Shown here piece after piece: positions 1 through 10,714 of a stretch of DNA of 64,000 nucleotides (position 1 is the stretch's first letter; each line of letters begins with the position of its first letter). This DNA is from Euryodendron excelsum (Eukaryota; Streptophyta; Magnoliopsida; Ericales; Pentaphylacaceae): positions 42,565,001 through 42,629,000 of the forward strand of contig CM065380.1 in assembly GCA_033060915.1 (NCBI GenBank). Direction: 5' to 3'. A model generated the notes under the pieces. The model saw only the letters and a list, made by a program, of their open reading frames with translations. It was not told where the DNA came from and did not search any database. Both the position numbers and the translations under genes were made by a program.

Positions 1-744
1 GTGGCGCCAGCCATATAGGAAATGTTTAAGGTCGGCAAGCAACATATCTTTGACTAGATTTGGGCGCCTGTACTAGTGACTACCATGTAATTTTTAGCCT
101 AGCTTCACTAGGAGTGACTCCAGAAAGTCCGGGAATGATTTGAAGGAGCCGGGAATGACCCGGAAGGCCGAAAAAGAGAAGGAACACCTAAAATAGTGTC
201 CCGAAGGTATTTAACATGAAAAATGAGGATAGGATGTTTCGGAAGGGTTGACCGGGCCTTTAAGGGCAAAACGGTCAACCAGATTGGAAAGCTGCCGGGA
301 CGGACTCGGACTGTACCGGAAGAAGACTCGAAATTTGGAAACATTATTTAGAATGTTCCCAAAGGTTGCCAGCTTGGTTGCCAGAGCCGACGTGCTCGGA
401 AAAGGAGACCGGCCCACCAGGGGCAAAACGGTCATTTTGCATCGGGTTTGCCGGAACTAACTCGGAATAATTCGAAAGGTAGAGGAAGGTTGAGAATACC
501 ATAAGAAGTAATCTCAGAAGGTTACTGGTTTGATACCCAGAGTCGGTGTGGTTCCCGGGGCATTCGAATGCCCAAGGACAAAACGGTCATTTAGCTTTAA
601 GTGGGCCCTACGGGCTCGAGAAGCGACTGATGGACTAAATTCAAGTTAAAAAGGTAGGCTTAGAGTCTAAATATGCATGTGATATGTGAAAGTGAGCTTG
701 GTCAGCTCAGAGACTGCCGAGCGAGCAAAGATGGGATGCTTACA
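1..744 (-). mobile_element. R0: Ogre-like LTR, 5'-terminal part, cut by window start
   Basis: The sequence ends in GGATGCTTACA at 744, the reverse complement of the family start TGTAAGCA(C/T)CC, and is homologous to the U3 half of the other Ogre-like LTRs here. It begins inside the GGCGCC promoter module (GTGGCGCCAG at 1), so the rest of the LTR lies left of the window. No polypurine tract adjoins 745, so it is more likely the 5' LTR or a solo LTR of an element inserted into R1 than the 3' LTR of R1. Which of these it is cannot be decided here. Confidence 0.85.
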
Positions 745-2499
745 TAGAGGCATGGATAGACAGATACATTTATTATCTTTACAGCCAGGCATATGATCAG
801 ATGCATGTGATGTATGATGATGTTAGATATTTATTATATGAGTTGATGTTGGTGACTTCTATTTCTACAGGGAGTTATATCCTATGTGCGCAAAGCCCAT
901 GCTGATTTATTTTTTTATTTTTATTTTTTTAAACATATGTACAGGTTAGAAGTATGTTAATAGAATGACACAGGGTGCTGTTAGACTTGTAGTCCTGGGA
1001 CTGGTAACTCCCCCCTTTTCGGGGATTTAGCCTCTTTTTTGGCTCAACCCTACCTTGATTGGATGATAGCATTTCGCACCTTTCTCAACCCTTTGATCAC
1101 CTTCAACTCTCTGTCTTAAGATTAGTGTATATGGTTATTGGGCTGAGACTCTCGACTCTCGGGATTTTAGCAACAGCTTACCTGGCCTTTGGTAGAGCGA
1201 TAAGCGGCGAGTCATTTCAATCCGAAGAGACTTTGTTTAGGACCGTAATACAGGCTTGGTTATGGGGGTTTTAGAAACAACGGGATATGCAGGCTCAAAT
1301 TTGATGTTGTTTTCGATAGGGTTTAGATCCATACCATCCTTGACTACTTTTCAGTAGGATTAGCATCCTTCTTTAGCTTTGGTAGCGTATCTAGCTCATT
1401 TAGATCAAGCAATCTGCTTTCAATCAGAGGGGACTTTTATAGGGTTGTAATGTAGGCCATGGTTTCGGGGTTTTGCAAGAAAAAGGGTAAAGGCTCAAAC
1501 CTATTGTTTCTACTAGGTTTCTTCGTAACCTAGGATCACCTTTAAATTTCCTTCTTGCTTTTAACCATATACTTCTCAGGGTGACAATGACCTTGTTCTT
1601 TCACCCTTTCTATATACTTCTTGAGATAAACATGACTTTCTTTTCTTTCAATCCTCTTATTATGCCTTTGAAGATGACTTAATCATGATTTTCTTTAGGC
1701 CTTTCCTTAAAGGATTTTTTTTTTTTTTTTTTGGCTTCTTGCCTCTTGGTAACTCCTTTCCTTTGCTTTGTCCTTTCTATCTCTTTTTCCTCTTCATGGA
1801 ACGAACATTTCTTTGACCCTTTTTCTTTAAACCTTTTCCTTGGCGGTTCAATCTACCCAATGTGGGTGGTGATCCCTAAGTTGGCGTTTTCTCAAGAAAA
1901 AGATGAATAGCTCAACAGGTTTGGCAAGGGGTTGCTTTTGACAGTATGGGAAATGAAATGAGGACCTCTCTTCACTTTGAATTAGATTGCTTGATCTATA
2001 GAGCTTTCGTTGCTGCCTTAGCACAACGGGGGTGGATACTATTCCTAGAGTTCTCAAACTATTGTTTGCCCCAGTGTGGGGAGGACAGTCTTGGATCGGG
2101 GTTGACAAAGAAAACTTCGTTTGTTGCGAGGCTCTAGGGGTTAAGCAAAGGGAATATGAGCACATTTGTTTATTTATTTAGTTACTTATTCTTTTATTTA
2201 TATGTGGGGAAATGAAAGATGGCTCTTCTTCATTTTGATAAACTGGCCACCCATCGCTTGGCTTCGGAGTCCTGCAAGTGCTGCCTTTAGGTAGTATTCT
2301 CACTCATCCTTATCCTTTCTCTCTCTGGAAAGCTGATCATTTGGTGATTGGTTAACTCATGCTATCAACCCTTCAAGTTGGATCATTCCATAAGATAAAC
2401 CATGCCCCTTGCGTAGAAAATAGTCACTATTCCCAGGGAGGACAAGACAACAACAATGGAATAAAAGACTGTCATTTGATTATTATTATTATTTTTACG
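745..2499 (-). mobile_element. R1 internal region, decayed sequence downstream of gag
   Basis: This is a continuation of the minus-strand R1 interior. It aligns by eye with 31310-31648 plus 36220-37700 of R3, in the same order, for example the stretch around GGCTCAACCCTACCTTGA at 1043 and its counterpart near 31562. No open frame of convincing length is present, and no protease or reverse transcriptase motif could be recognised. In Ogre elements an intron between gag-pro and RT has been described, and some of this could belong to it; that is inference. A T-rich run at 1718-1730 is the only simple repeat of note. Confidence 0.6.
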
Positions 2500-2998
2500 G
2501 AAAGCATAAAGTTCTTAAGCAATAAGAAAATGTAAACATTAATTTAGAAATAGAAAGTGAAAGGGATAGAAAGAAAGTGGGTGAAAACACCCCTCTCTTG
2601 TACACTTGTGCAAGGAATCCATTTTTAGTAAGGTCTTGGGCCTGTGCCCTCGTCTGCATTCCATCCACAGTTGAGATTTTCAACTAAGGCAGGATAGGTA
2701 GATGCTTCTCTCGGAGTTCCAAGTGAGTTGGCTGTGATGATGTAATTGTCAGCTTTTTTGACTGTCTTGCCTTCATTTGTTTGCTCCGGAGTTTCTCTAA
2801 CAAACCACTCGGGCGACTCGTATTCGTCTAGCTCGATAGGTCGTGCTCGGGGTTTCTGCTCTGGCCTCCAATTGGGGCTCGATGCTCCTCAGGTGTACAC
2901 AATGGGAGATTTTTATTACCTAGTTTGGACAGCTCCTGTTTAATTTTCTTCACAGATTCATATGCGAGTTTGTCTTCGAGGGTCGGCATTTTATCGGG
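2500..2998 (-). pseudogene. R1 gag, distal part, separated by solo LTR S1
   Basis: The minus-strand sequence continues the R1 gag reading from 8367 after the inserted LTR. It aligns with the R2 gag tail at 23400-23710, including the segment about LLEKLRSKQM in R2. The last five bases, TCGGG at 2994-2998, are the left copy of the target duplication of S1. The frame holds several stops, so it is a decayed fragment. Function in the intact protein is unknown beyond being the C-terminal region after the zinc knuckle. Confidence 0.65.
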
Positions 2999-3261
2999 TG
3001 TAAGCACCCCATTTTTGACCGCTCGGCAGTCTACACTCCGTCCAGACTTGTTTTCAAGTCATTTTGGGCATATTCCTATCGAATCCAATTCTCTAGTTTC
3101 AAATTCCATCTTTCCATCGCTTCGTGGGCCTGTCAGGCCCAAATAGAGGCAAAATGACCAAAATGCCCTTAAGGGCATTGTCCTTTCTTATTCCGATTCC
3201 AATCCCTCTCTCGAGACAGTTTATTCATCGAGACGGTCCGAGTAACAAAACTACTCACAAA

Positions 3262-3464
3262 ACCGTCAGAGTGGCGGAAACACTCACAAAATCGTTAGGG
3301 TGGCAGAAACACTCACAAAACCGTCAGAGTGACGGAAACACTCACAAAACCGTCAGAGTGGCGGAAACACTCACAAAACTGTTAGGGTGGCGGAAACACT
3401 CACAAAACCGTCAGAGTGGCGGAAACACTCACAAAACCGTCAGAGTGGCGGAAACACTCAAAAC
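3262..3464. repeat. 29-bp minisatellite, first block (7 units)
   Basis: Unit starts are at 3262, 3291, 3320, 3349, 3378, 3407 and 3436, a strict 29-bp period. Each unit carries the dyad GAGTG-7nt-CACTC (or a close variant) with loop GCGGAAA. There are no unique spacers between units. The array sits in the upstream U3 part of S1. Open frames across it are repeat artefacts. Confidence 0.93.
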
Positions 3465-3644
3465 CCAGGCACGTCTCTTTGGAGACGGTAAGACCCCTTT
3501 CCAATCCCACTCTTGAGACAGTTTATTCCTTGAGACGGTTCCAATCCAGGCACGTCTCTTGGGAGACGATAAGACCCCTTTCCAATCCCTCTCTCGAGAC
3601 AGTTTATTCCTCGAGACGGTCCGAGTAGCAAAACTACTCACAAC

Positions 3645-3905
3645 ACCGTTAGAGTAGCGGAAATACTCACAGAACCGTTAGAGTAGCGGAAATACTCACA
3701 GAACCGTTAGAGTAGCGGAAATACTCACAAAACCGTTAGAGTAGCGGAAATACTCACAAAGCCGTTAGAGTAGCGGAAATACTCACAAATCATCAACCCC
3801 GTCCGAGTAGCGGAAATACTCAACCCCGTCCGAGTAGCGGAAATACTCCCAAATCATCAAACCCCGTCCGAGTAGCGGAAATACTCACACCGTTAGAGTG
3901 GCGGA
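3645..3905. repeat. 29-bp minisatellite, second block with the A:T form of the dyad
   Basis: Units begin at 3645, 3674, 3703, 3732 and 3761, again 29 bp apart, followed by longer degenerate units (CCCCGTCCGAGTAGCGG type) to 3905. Here the dyad reads GAGTA-GCGGAAA-TACTC, so both arms differ together from the first block while the loop is unchanged. Confidence 0.9.
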
Positions 3906-4740
3906 AACACTCAAAACCTAGGTCAACACCAGTGGCTGTTAGCCACTTCGGAGGAAAAGGACCAAACTACCCTTAGGACCTTTTTCGAGACTTTCCGGTC
4001 AAGATGACCATTTTGCCCCTAGGCGTTCGAACGCCCCGGGAACCACACCGGCTCTGGGTATCAAACCGGTAATGCCCCGAGAATACTTTTTATAGTGTTC
4101 TCGACCTTCCTTTACCTTTCCGGACCATTCCGAGTCAGTTCCGGCCAACCCGGTACAAAATGACCATTTTGCCCCTGGAGGGCCGTTTCCTTTTTCGACC
4201 ACACCGGCTCTGGGTATCAAACCGGTAATGTCCCGAGAATACTTTTTATAGTGTTCTCGACCTTCCTTTACCTTTCCGGACCATTCCGAGTCAGTTCCGG
4301 CAAACCCGGTACAAAATGACCGTTTTGCCCTTGGTGGGCCGGTTTCCATTTCCGACCACGCCGGCTCTGGGTATCAAACCGGCAACCTCTGGGAACATTC
4401 TAAATAATGTTTCCAGATCCAAATTCTTCTTCCGGGACAGTTTGAGTCTGTCCCGGCAGTTTTTCGGTCCGATTGACCGTTTTGCCCCTAAAGGCTCGGT
4501 CAACCTTTCCGACACATCCAATCCTCACTTTTCAAGTCAAATACCTCCAGGACACTATTTTAAGTGTTCCTGCTCCTTTCCGGCCTTCCGGGTCACTCCC
4601 GGCTCCTTCAAATCATTCCCGGACTTTCCGAAGTCACTCCTAGTGAAGCCAGGCTAAAATTTACATGGTAGTCACTAGTACAGGCGCCCAAATCTGGTCA
4701 AAGATACGTTGCTTGCCGACCTTAATTGTTTCCTAAATGG

Positions 4741-4863
4741 CTGGCGCCACTAGTAGTGGCGCCAAGCCAAAAAATGGCCTGGCGCCACTACTAGTGGCGC
4801 CAGTATAAATTTTGCCCTGGCGCCACTGCAACAGGCGCCAGGCTTGTCCAACTTCTATAAATA
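4741..4863 (+). promoter_or_regulatory. S1 promoter: GGCGCC inverted-repeat module and TATA box
   Basis: GGCGCCACT and AGTGGCGCC alternate as hyphenated palindromes at 4741-4841, followed by TATAAATA at 4856-4863. The same arrangement recurs in each full LTR in the orientation of that LTR, so it most likely marks the U3 promoter with transcription starting some 30 bp after the TATA box. The GGCGCC core resembles E2F-type sites, but that link is only a resemblance. Confidence 0.75.
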
Positions 4864-5063
4864 CAGAGCCTCGTTCAACGTGAAAGAGGTCTGCAAACTT
4901 AACCTAAGAATCCTATATTTCGATATACAGAGCTCGAGCACCTCCAAAACCCTAGCCTCCTTAGGTTTCTCCAAACCCTAGCCACCCTAAACAAACCCTA
5001 ACCTCCTATACACTCATACACTCCTCCATACACTCATACCCTAACCTTCAACCATCCAAAGCT

Positions 5064-5160
5064 TGAAGACAACCCTTGAAGACTGAAGAAGAAGACCAAG
5101 ACGAAGACCGAAGACCGAAGACTGCACGCCGCGCAAAATAAACAAGAAACAAGGTAGGCT
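5064..5160 (+). other. S1 putative first-exon end: GAAGAC-rich segment and 5' splice site
   Basis: Several GAAGAC/GAAGAA hexamers, typical of exonic splicing enhancers, are packed between 5064 and 5130. They are followed by ACAAG|GTAGGC with the GT at 5154-5155. The GT is kept in every full LTR of the family in this window, including the most decayed ones. A pyrimidine-rich stretch follows directly. Confidence 0.6.
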
Positions 5161-5439
5161 CCCTATTTAAATTTCCGCATTCCCCCTCTCTCTTCTCTCT
5201 CCAACCCACTTGGGTTTTCTCTATTTTAATCCCCCATCTCTTTCCCCCCCTTTCTTTGCATGCTTGAAACAAGGGGATTCCCGGTCCATGTGTAGGATTG
5301 GACTATTGGAGAGTCACCGTGTCGGGGGCTTTCTTATAGTCTAACCAAAGACCACGTGGGTCCGGCCCCCTTGATTATGTGGTGAAGCCTTAACCTTGTA
5401 TGTTCACGACCCCAAATTGCATTGTGCATATCATAGTCT

Positions 5440-7540
5440 TGCATCTTCCAAAAACCGTTTTCAAACTCGTTTTCAAAACCGTTTTCAAACTTGTTTTTCA
5501 AAATTGCATCAAAATCTTCTTTTCAAAAACATGTTTTCAAAATCACAATCCTAGGGTGATTCTAGCTTTTCCATGGCTAGGGTTGCTTTAGGAAAGTGTT
5601 ACATTAAAAGGGACCGATACGGTCTATATTTTCAAAATCTTGTTGTTTTCAAAACCGCTTTCCTAAAGTGGTTCTAGCCTTCCTATGGTTAGAATTGCTT
5701 TAGGAAAGTGAGATGTTTTTACACCTTCTAAAAATTCTTTTTCCAAATCCCTCTTTCTAAAAATCTCTTTTTCAATATACTTTCCTAAAACTCTCCTCTT
5801 CAAAATTATTTTCAAAAACTCCCTTCCAAAATCTATTTTTCAAAACTCTCTTTTTCAACTCCTCTCCAAAATCTTTTCCTCAAAATCCACTTTCTAAAAA
5901 CTCTCTCCAAAAATCTTTCCAAAAACCCTCTTTCTAAAATCTTCTTTCTAGAAATTCCCCTCTAGGATTTCCCTTCCAAAATCTACATTTCTAAAAACAC
6001 ACCTTCCAAAACTCCTTCTCTTTAAAATCTTTTTCCAAAAACTCTCTTTCTAAATTCACTTTCCAAAAACTCCTCCCTAGGATTCCTTTCTAGAAAAACC
6101 TTCGTTTCTAAAAACACACTTTCCAAAAACTCTTTCCTTAGAGCCCCAAATCAAGCCCTAGAACCCACAATTAGGAAACCCTAATTTTCTTTCCAAAAAC
6201 ATGATTTTCAAACTTTGCCCCAAACCTAGGTTTCCAAAACCTATTGTTTTCTATATCAAAACTATACATGTTTCCAAAACCTATTTTCTACGTCGAAACT
6301 ACAATTTTCCAAAACTAGGGTTTCTAAAATTTCCCTCTCCAAATTCTTGTCAAATCCTATCTTCTCTTTAAGAAACCAAATCCAATCTCCCCGTTTAGGA
6401 AACTAGATCCCGTCCTCCGTTTTAGGAAATAAAATCCAACCTTTCTCTTTTAGAAACCAAATCCAATCCCTTCCTAATCCAAATCTTTCCTAATTCCAAT
6501 CCTTCCTAATCTTCCACTTTCCTAAATCTTAAGTTTCCAAAACTTGAACATAAAAATCTTTCCTAAATTTTAAAAACTCAACTTTCAAATCTTTCCTAAT
6601 TCAACCCTTTCCTAATTCTACCCTCTTTTCAAATCTTAACTTCTTAAACCTAAGTTTTCAAACCTTTCCTAAACTCAAGCCTTTCCTAATTTCAAGACTT
6701 TCTAAAATTTAAACTCTAAAAGTTTCTAAATCCTAAACATTCTAAATTTCAAATCTTTCTAAAATTCTAAGCTTCCTAAATTTGAAACTTTCTTAAGTTA
6801 AATCTTTCTAAACCCAAATCTTTCCAAATTCTAAACTTTCCAAAACTTCAAAATCTTTTCAAATCTAAAACTTTTCTAAATTCAAAACTTTCTTAATTCA
6901 AGACTTTCTTAAGTTGAAAACTTTCTTAATTCAAACATTTCCTAAACTGAAAACTTTCCTTTTTCAAACCTTTCCCAAAACGAAACTTTCGTATTTTCAA
7001 AACTTCCTTGTTTTCAAAACTTTCCAAAATCAAAACTTCCCTTTTTCAAACATTTCTAAATTCAAAATTTTCTTAATTCAAAACTTTCCTAATTTCAAAA
7101 CTTTCTTAATTTCGAAACTCTCCTAATTTGAAAACTTTCCTAATTCAAAGCTTTCCTAAGTTGAAACTTTCCTAAATTCAAAACTTTCCTAACTCGAAAA
7201 CTTTCCAAAAATGAAACTTTCCTAATTCGAAAACTTTCCAAAAATGAAACTTTCCTAATTCGAAACTTTCCTAAATCGAACATTTCCTAATTCAAACATT
7301 TCTTAAATCCAACCTTTCCTAATCTCCTAAACCTTCCAAGTCAAGTCAAACCTTTCCTAATTCTCTTTCCTAAGTCTAGGTTTTCTTAAACCTTCTCTTT
7401 TCCAAAACAAGTCCAAATCAATCTTTCCAAAGCAAGTCAAAGTCCTCAATTTCCAATTTCCAATCTTCTCTTCTAATTTCAAATCCAATTCAATTTCCTT
7501 CTTCAATCCAACCTTCTATTTTCAATCGGACTCCGGTCCG
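5440..7540 (+). repeat. S1 low-complexity TTTCCTAA/TTTCCAAAA tract
   Basis: About 2.1 kb of quasi-periodic sequence made from short variants of AACTTTCCTAATTC and TTTCCAAAAACTC, with no fixed period. The strand sense of the LTR is pyrimidine-rich; in minus LTRs the bias flips with the element. It lies inside the proposed leader intron. CTAAT occurs repeatedly, matching the plant branch-point consensus, and T-richness is typical of plant introns. No coding capacity is visible. Confidence 0.8.
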
Positions 7541-7612
7541 AACTACGACTGACTTGATTCCCCCAAAGGGATACGTAGGCAACCTTCATAGGTGCGGTCA
7601 CAACACTTTCAA
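7527..7612 (+). other. S1 conserved U5 block (GATACGTAGGCAACC)
   Basis: A short dyad, CGGAC-4nt-GTCCG in most copies (variant here), is followed by ACGACTGACTTGATTC, AAAGGGATACGTAGGCAACC and GGTGCGGTCACAAC. Close copies occur in R1 (near 11560-11640), P (22495-22555), R2 (26825-26900), S2 (35415-35490) and R3 (41995-42075). It is far better conserved than the low-complexity tract around it, which suggests a structural role in the RNA. From memory, similar blocks are common in plant Tat/Ogre LTRs. Confidence 0.65.
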
Positions 7613-8178
7613 ATTTTCAATTCCACCCTCATGGGTGCGGTTCCCAAAATCTTTCCAAATTTCATATTCCAATCAATTTTCAAATTCCAATTTCGAAATT
7701 TCTATTTTCAAACTTCTATTTTCAATTTTCAAATTTTCCAATTTCAATTACATCTCTTCAACTCTATTTTCAAATCAAATCAATCTTTTTCCAAATCTAT
7801 TTTTCAATTCTTTTCTATTGCTTGCATATCATGCATCATGCTGAATTAGTTTTCAAACATTGTTTTTCAAAGTGAATGGGGTTGAACTATAGTTAATTAA
7901 AGACTCTCATAGGTGAATCCAGGGTAGATTGACATGTAGGTACCGAAAGGGCGGGGTAAGGTGATAGCTTAGTGCATTTTCCCTACACGTAACCAACCTC
8001 CGAACCTAGATCACTGTTTTCAAAGACCAAAAGGAGTCATTTTTCTAAAAAGGGCTAAATGTTTTCCAAAGGTTGCCAAACAACCTGTTTTCCTAAAACC
8101 CTCTCTCGGGGAGATATTTTCAAATTGTTTTCCAAAAACCCTAAGTGTAGTTTTCGGACTATGCTTAGTTTTTAGGTG

Positions 8179-8214
8179 ACCTAACTCACCTTAATCAAGT
8201 TAGGTGGCGACTCC
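8179..8214 (+). other. S1 terminal stem-loop followed by a PBS-like decamer
   Basis: ACCTAACT (8179-8186) and AGTTAGGT (8198-8205) form an 8-bp stem with an 11-nt loop. TGGCGACTCC (8205-8214) follows immediately and is identical to the first ten bases of the family primer-binding site. The LTR end lies 152 bp further on. The same unit is found near the 3' end of the other LTRs. Confidence 0.75.
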
Positions 8215-8366
8215 GAATCTTTTTCAAAAGCCCTTTATTCAAACCTATTTTTCAATTCAAACCTAGTCGCACTCATTCTTCTGGGAGGGTGAGTTCTAAC
8301 GAGAGAGTATACTATTTTTCCCGCTTGGGTGAGTATTCTTCGAGTGCGAAAAATCTGTGCGCGACA

Positions 8367-9259
8367 TCGGGGTCACATCGTAACCGAATATGACTCTGTT
8401 CCATATGATTGCATTCCATCTCGTCCCCATCTTTGTAATATATCTCTTGGCATGCAGCAAAACAAACCTTGTTGTTACCAAACTTTGTAATGATGTTGAC
8501 GGTGCGGTCGAGTGAAGGGTTTGTAGGGTTGTTCGGAGAAGGATTTGCTGGTCGTACCCCAATGATCTTGTTATCTATCAGGTCCTGAATCTTATGCTTA
8601 AGGGTCAAACAATCTTCAGTGTCATGTCCTTGGCTATCCGAATGATACTTACAGCTTGCTGTAGATTTGAAGTAATGAGGCAGAGGATTGGGCTGGGGTC
8701 GAGCAGGTATAGGTTTCAGATATCTAGCTGCTAGGAGGCCAAAATAAGCCATGGTCTGTGAGCACGCAAGTTTAGTAAACATCTGCTTTTTCCCCCTTGT
8801 TCGCCTAAGCCGAGGAGGTGTTGCAGATGTTTTTGATGATTGGGGACCAAGTTTTGGTGAGGTCACGACTAGGTTGATGGTTCGGGAATTGAAAGGGGTT
8901 CGGGTTCTATGTTTCAAAATGGGATAATTTTTTGTGGCAGGGCCAAAAGGGCTGGGTTGATATCCGAAGGAGAGATTATATAATCCTCGTGTTTGGTTAG
9001 GGGTTGGTTTGGAAGGCATTCGAGCAAGGCCCTCGACCTGAGGAGGTCATTGGTAAGCAATGGTGGCGGCATAGTCATGGTCTTCCTTCTTCATCCTTTT
9101 TCGTCCATCATGGGTTTGGGCCTGCGAAGACTCTGCTTGTTCATGGGTTGCGTGGGATAAGAGTGAAGAAAGCATGCCTTCCATTTCGGTCATCTTATGC
9201 TTGACTCCTCTTGCCTCTGCTAGTAATTGAGTTAAGGTATCAAGAGCAAGCAATTCCAT
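8367..9259 (-). pseudogene. R1 gag (lacks capsid domain), proximal part
   Basis: The minus-strand frame opens with ATG at 9259-9257 (MELLALDTLTQLLAEARG), a likely coiled N-terminus, and continues in one frame with a single TGA near 9043. Downstream comes the proline-rich YLKPIPARPQPNPLP and the zinc-knuckle-like C-YHS-GHDTE-C followed by LKHKIQDLID. The capsid domain (motif PDFQKYDGTG, present in R3) is absent between the N-terminus and this part. R2 has the same join, so this is an inherited deletion. Coding ends at the S1 insertion and resumes at 2998. Gag would package the element RNA; this copy could at best be trans-complemented. Confidence 0.85.
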
Positions 9260-10714
9260 GGTTGTAAGACTGGGGAACGAGGGGAGGTACTTAAAACCAA
9301 CAAAAGGAAAGAGTCAATGTTTGACCTTGACAAGTCTTTATGCAATGCATGCTCTAAGGTGCCCCTTTCAAGGAGGGAAACTAGTCATGATGTATTAGCC
9401 CACTCTTAGAGATAGGGGATTTGCCCCATGTATGCAGATACCTTACCATCAAGTAGGAACCTTCAACCATCCATGCATTCATTCATAAAAATAAAGAAGT
9501 ATATTAAATTTTGGGTTTAAGATACAAAAGAATTGAAATACATTTTAATAGGGGGAGCGGGAACATTTTCCTTTGGACTTCCACCTATCTACTTTTACAA
9601 AGGGAAAACCTAAACTACTCTTGAGTCTTCGGATCCGCCTTCGTTGGATTTGATGTCGAGGAGGTCACTGAGAGACCTTGTTGATTGATTGCCCTTTGTC
9701 TTCATGGCAATCCTATCTCCGTGAGCATAGAGGGATTGGGGCCCCTCTTACGAAATGGATTGGGATGCATGCAATGAATCTTTAGGGTTACGCAGGAACC
9801 CTTAGGGTTTAGGTAGGTTTAATGCAAGGGAGAGTGACCTTGGCGTCACTCTTAATGGGTTGATCATATGCATGAGAATGCAGTGACTTGAGTTACTTGG
9901 GAACTCTTGTCTTGACATGGAATATGGAATGCATGAACCTGGGTATGCAAAGAGTATAAGGAGAGAGTATGCAATAGCAAGGTAAACGTGTATGCATGAG
10001 TAGTTAGACAGGCATTATAACAGTATGAATACAGACATTATAACAACAGGGATATACAGGTATAAATGAAAGTAAGAGCAGTCGCCCTTTCCTCTGTGGT
10101 TTTGAAAATAGTGCTTGTGTCTTAAATCCGACAGAGGTTCGGCTGTGCATGGTGTCTATATGAGTATGAGGTTGAGGGTTGACTAATGCGTCCTAAAAAG
10201 GCTCAGTCCCCGGATCTTCAAACTTAGGCCCACTCCCCGAGGTAGTGCCACGATCGATTGGTGATCCGAGCGGGGGAACCATCAAGAGGCCATAGGCAAA
10301 GAAACTGACACAGCATCTTGCCCACAACCAATATACCGTTCCCCCTTTCTAACTAGAAAGGACATATCAGGATAATAATGCGAGTATGCAGAATGCAAGT
10401 GCACATGCAGTGTGTGTGATTTTTAAAAGTGGAGGAAAGAGTCCAACAACTCCCATTCATCCTGTTCATTACATTCATGCATAGCAGTTAATAAAACTTA
10501 AGCAAAAAGTGCACCTACAAAACAAAGATGCAAGTGTTAGTATGTGGATGACAAACATAATACAAGACAATATGAATAAATGCATGTTTCTTGAAAATAA
10601 TTTTGAAAATTTGGTTTTGAAAATTTAAAGAGAATAGGATTGAACCAAGTTAATTGAATACTCTACATGGGTGAAGGGTAAAAAGACATGACTAACGGCC
10701 TAACCCTCTAAGTG
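9260..10714 (-). mobile_element. R1 leader between primer-binding site and gag
   Basis: Non-coding leader on the minus strand, co-linear with 24593-26059 of R2 and 39856-41313 of R3. Just before the gag ATG it reads, on the minus strand, a pyrimidine-rich stretch ending CGTTCCCCAG (CAG at 9272-9270), a plausible 3' splice site 11 nt upstream of the ATG. No open frame of interest lies inside. Confidence 0.7.

Larger units (their letters stand above)
2999..8366 (+). mobile_element. S1: complete solo Ogre-like LTR (5368 bp) with TSD
   Basis: Starts TGTAAGCACCCC and ends GCGCGACA, the plus orientation of the family LTR. It is flanked by identical 5-bp copies TCGGG at 2994-2998 and 8367-8371, as Ty3-gypsy integrases make. 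Neither side has a primer-binding site or polypurine tract, so it is a solo LTR left by LTR-LTR recombination. Removing the LTR and one TCGGG restores continuous R1 gag, matching the uninterrupted R2 gag around 23700. Internal order: 29-bp repeats (3262-3464, 3645-3905), GGCGCC module (4741-4841), TATA box (4856), GAAGAC-rich segment (5064-5130), GT donor (5154), TTTCCTAA-rich tract (5440-7540), conserved block (7527-7610), terminal hairpin (8179-8214). Confidence 0.95.

Noticed and set aside
1..742. R0 as the 3' LTR of R1
   Set aside because: No purine tract on the minus strand next to 745 and no clear end of the R1 interior there.
745..2499. Protease or reverse transcriptase of R1
   Set aside because: No DTG/DSG protease or YxDD motif was found in a readable frame on the minus strand.
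3124..3516. 130-residue open frame in S1
   Set aside because: Reading through the 29-bp minisatellite; no conservation as protein.
3262..3905. CRISPR-like array of 29-bp repeats
   Set aside because: Units are directly adjacent without unique spacers, in a plant LTR; it is a minisatellite.
6914..7844. Phe/Lys-rich frames in the LTR tract
   Set aside because: Low-complexity TTTC/AAA words give such frames by chance in every LTR copy.
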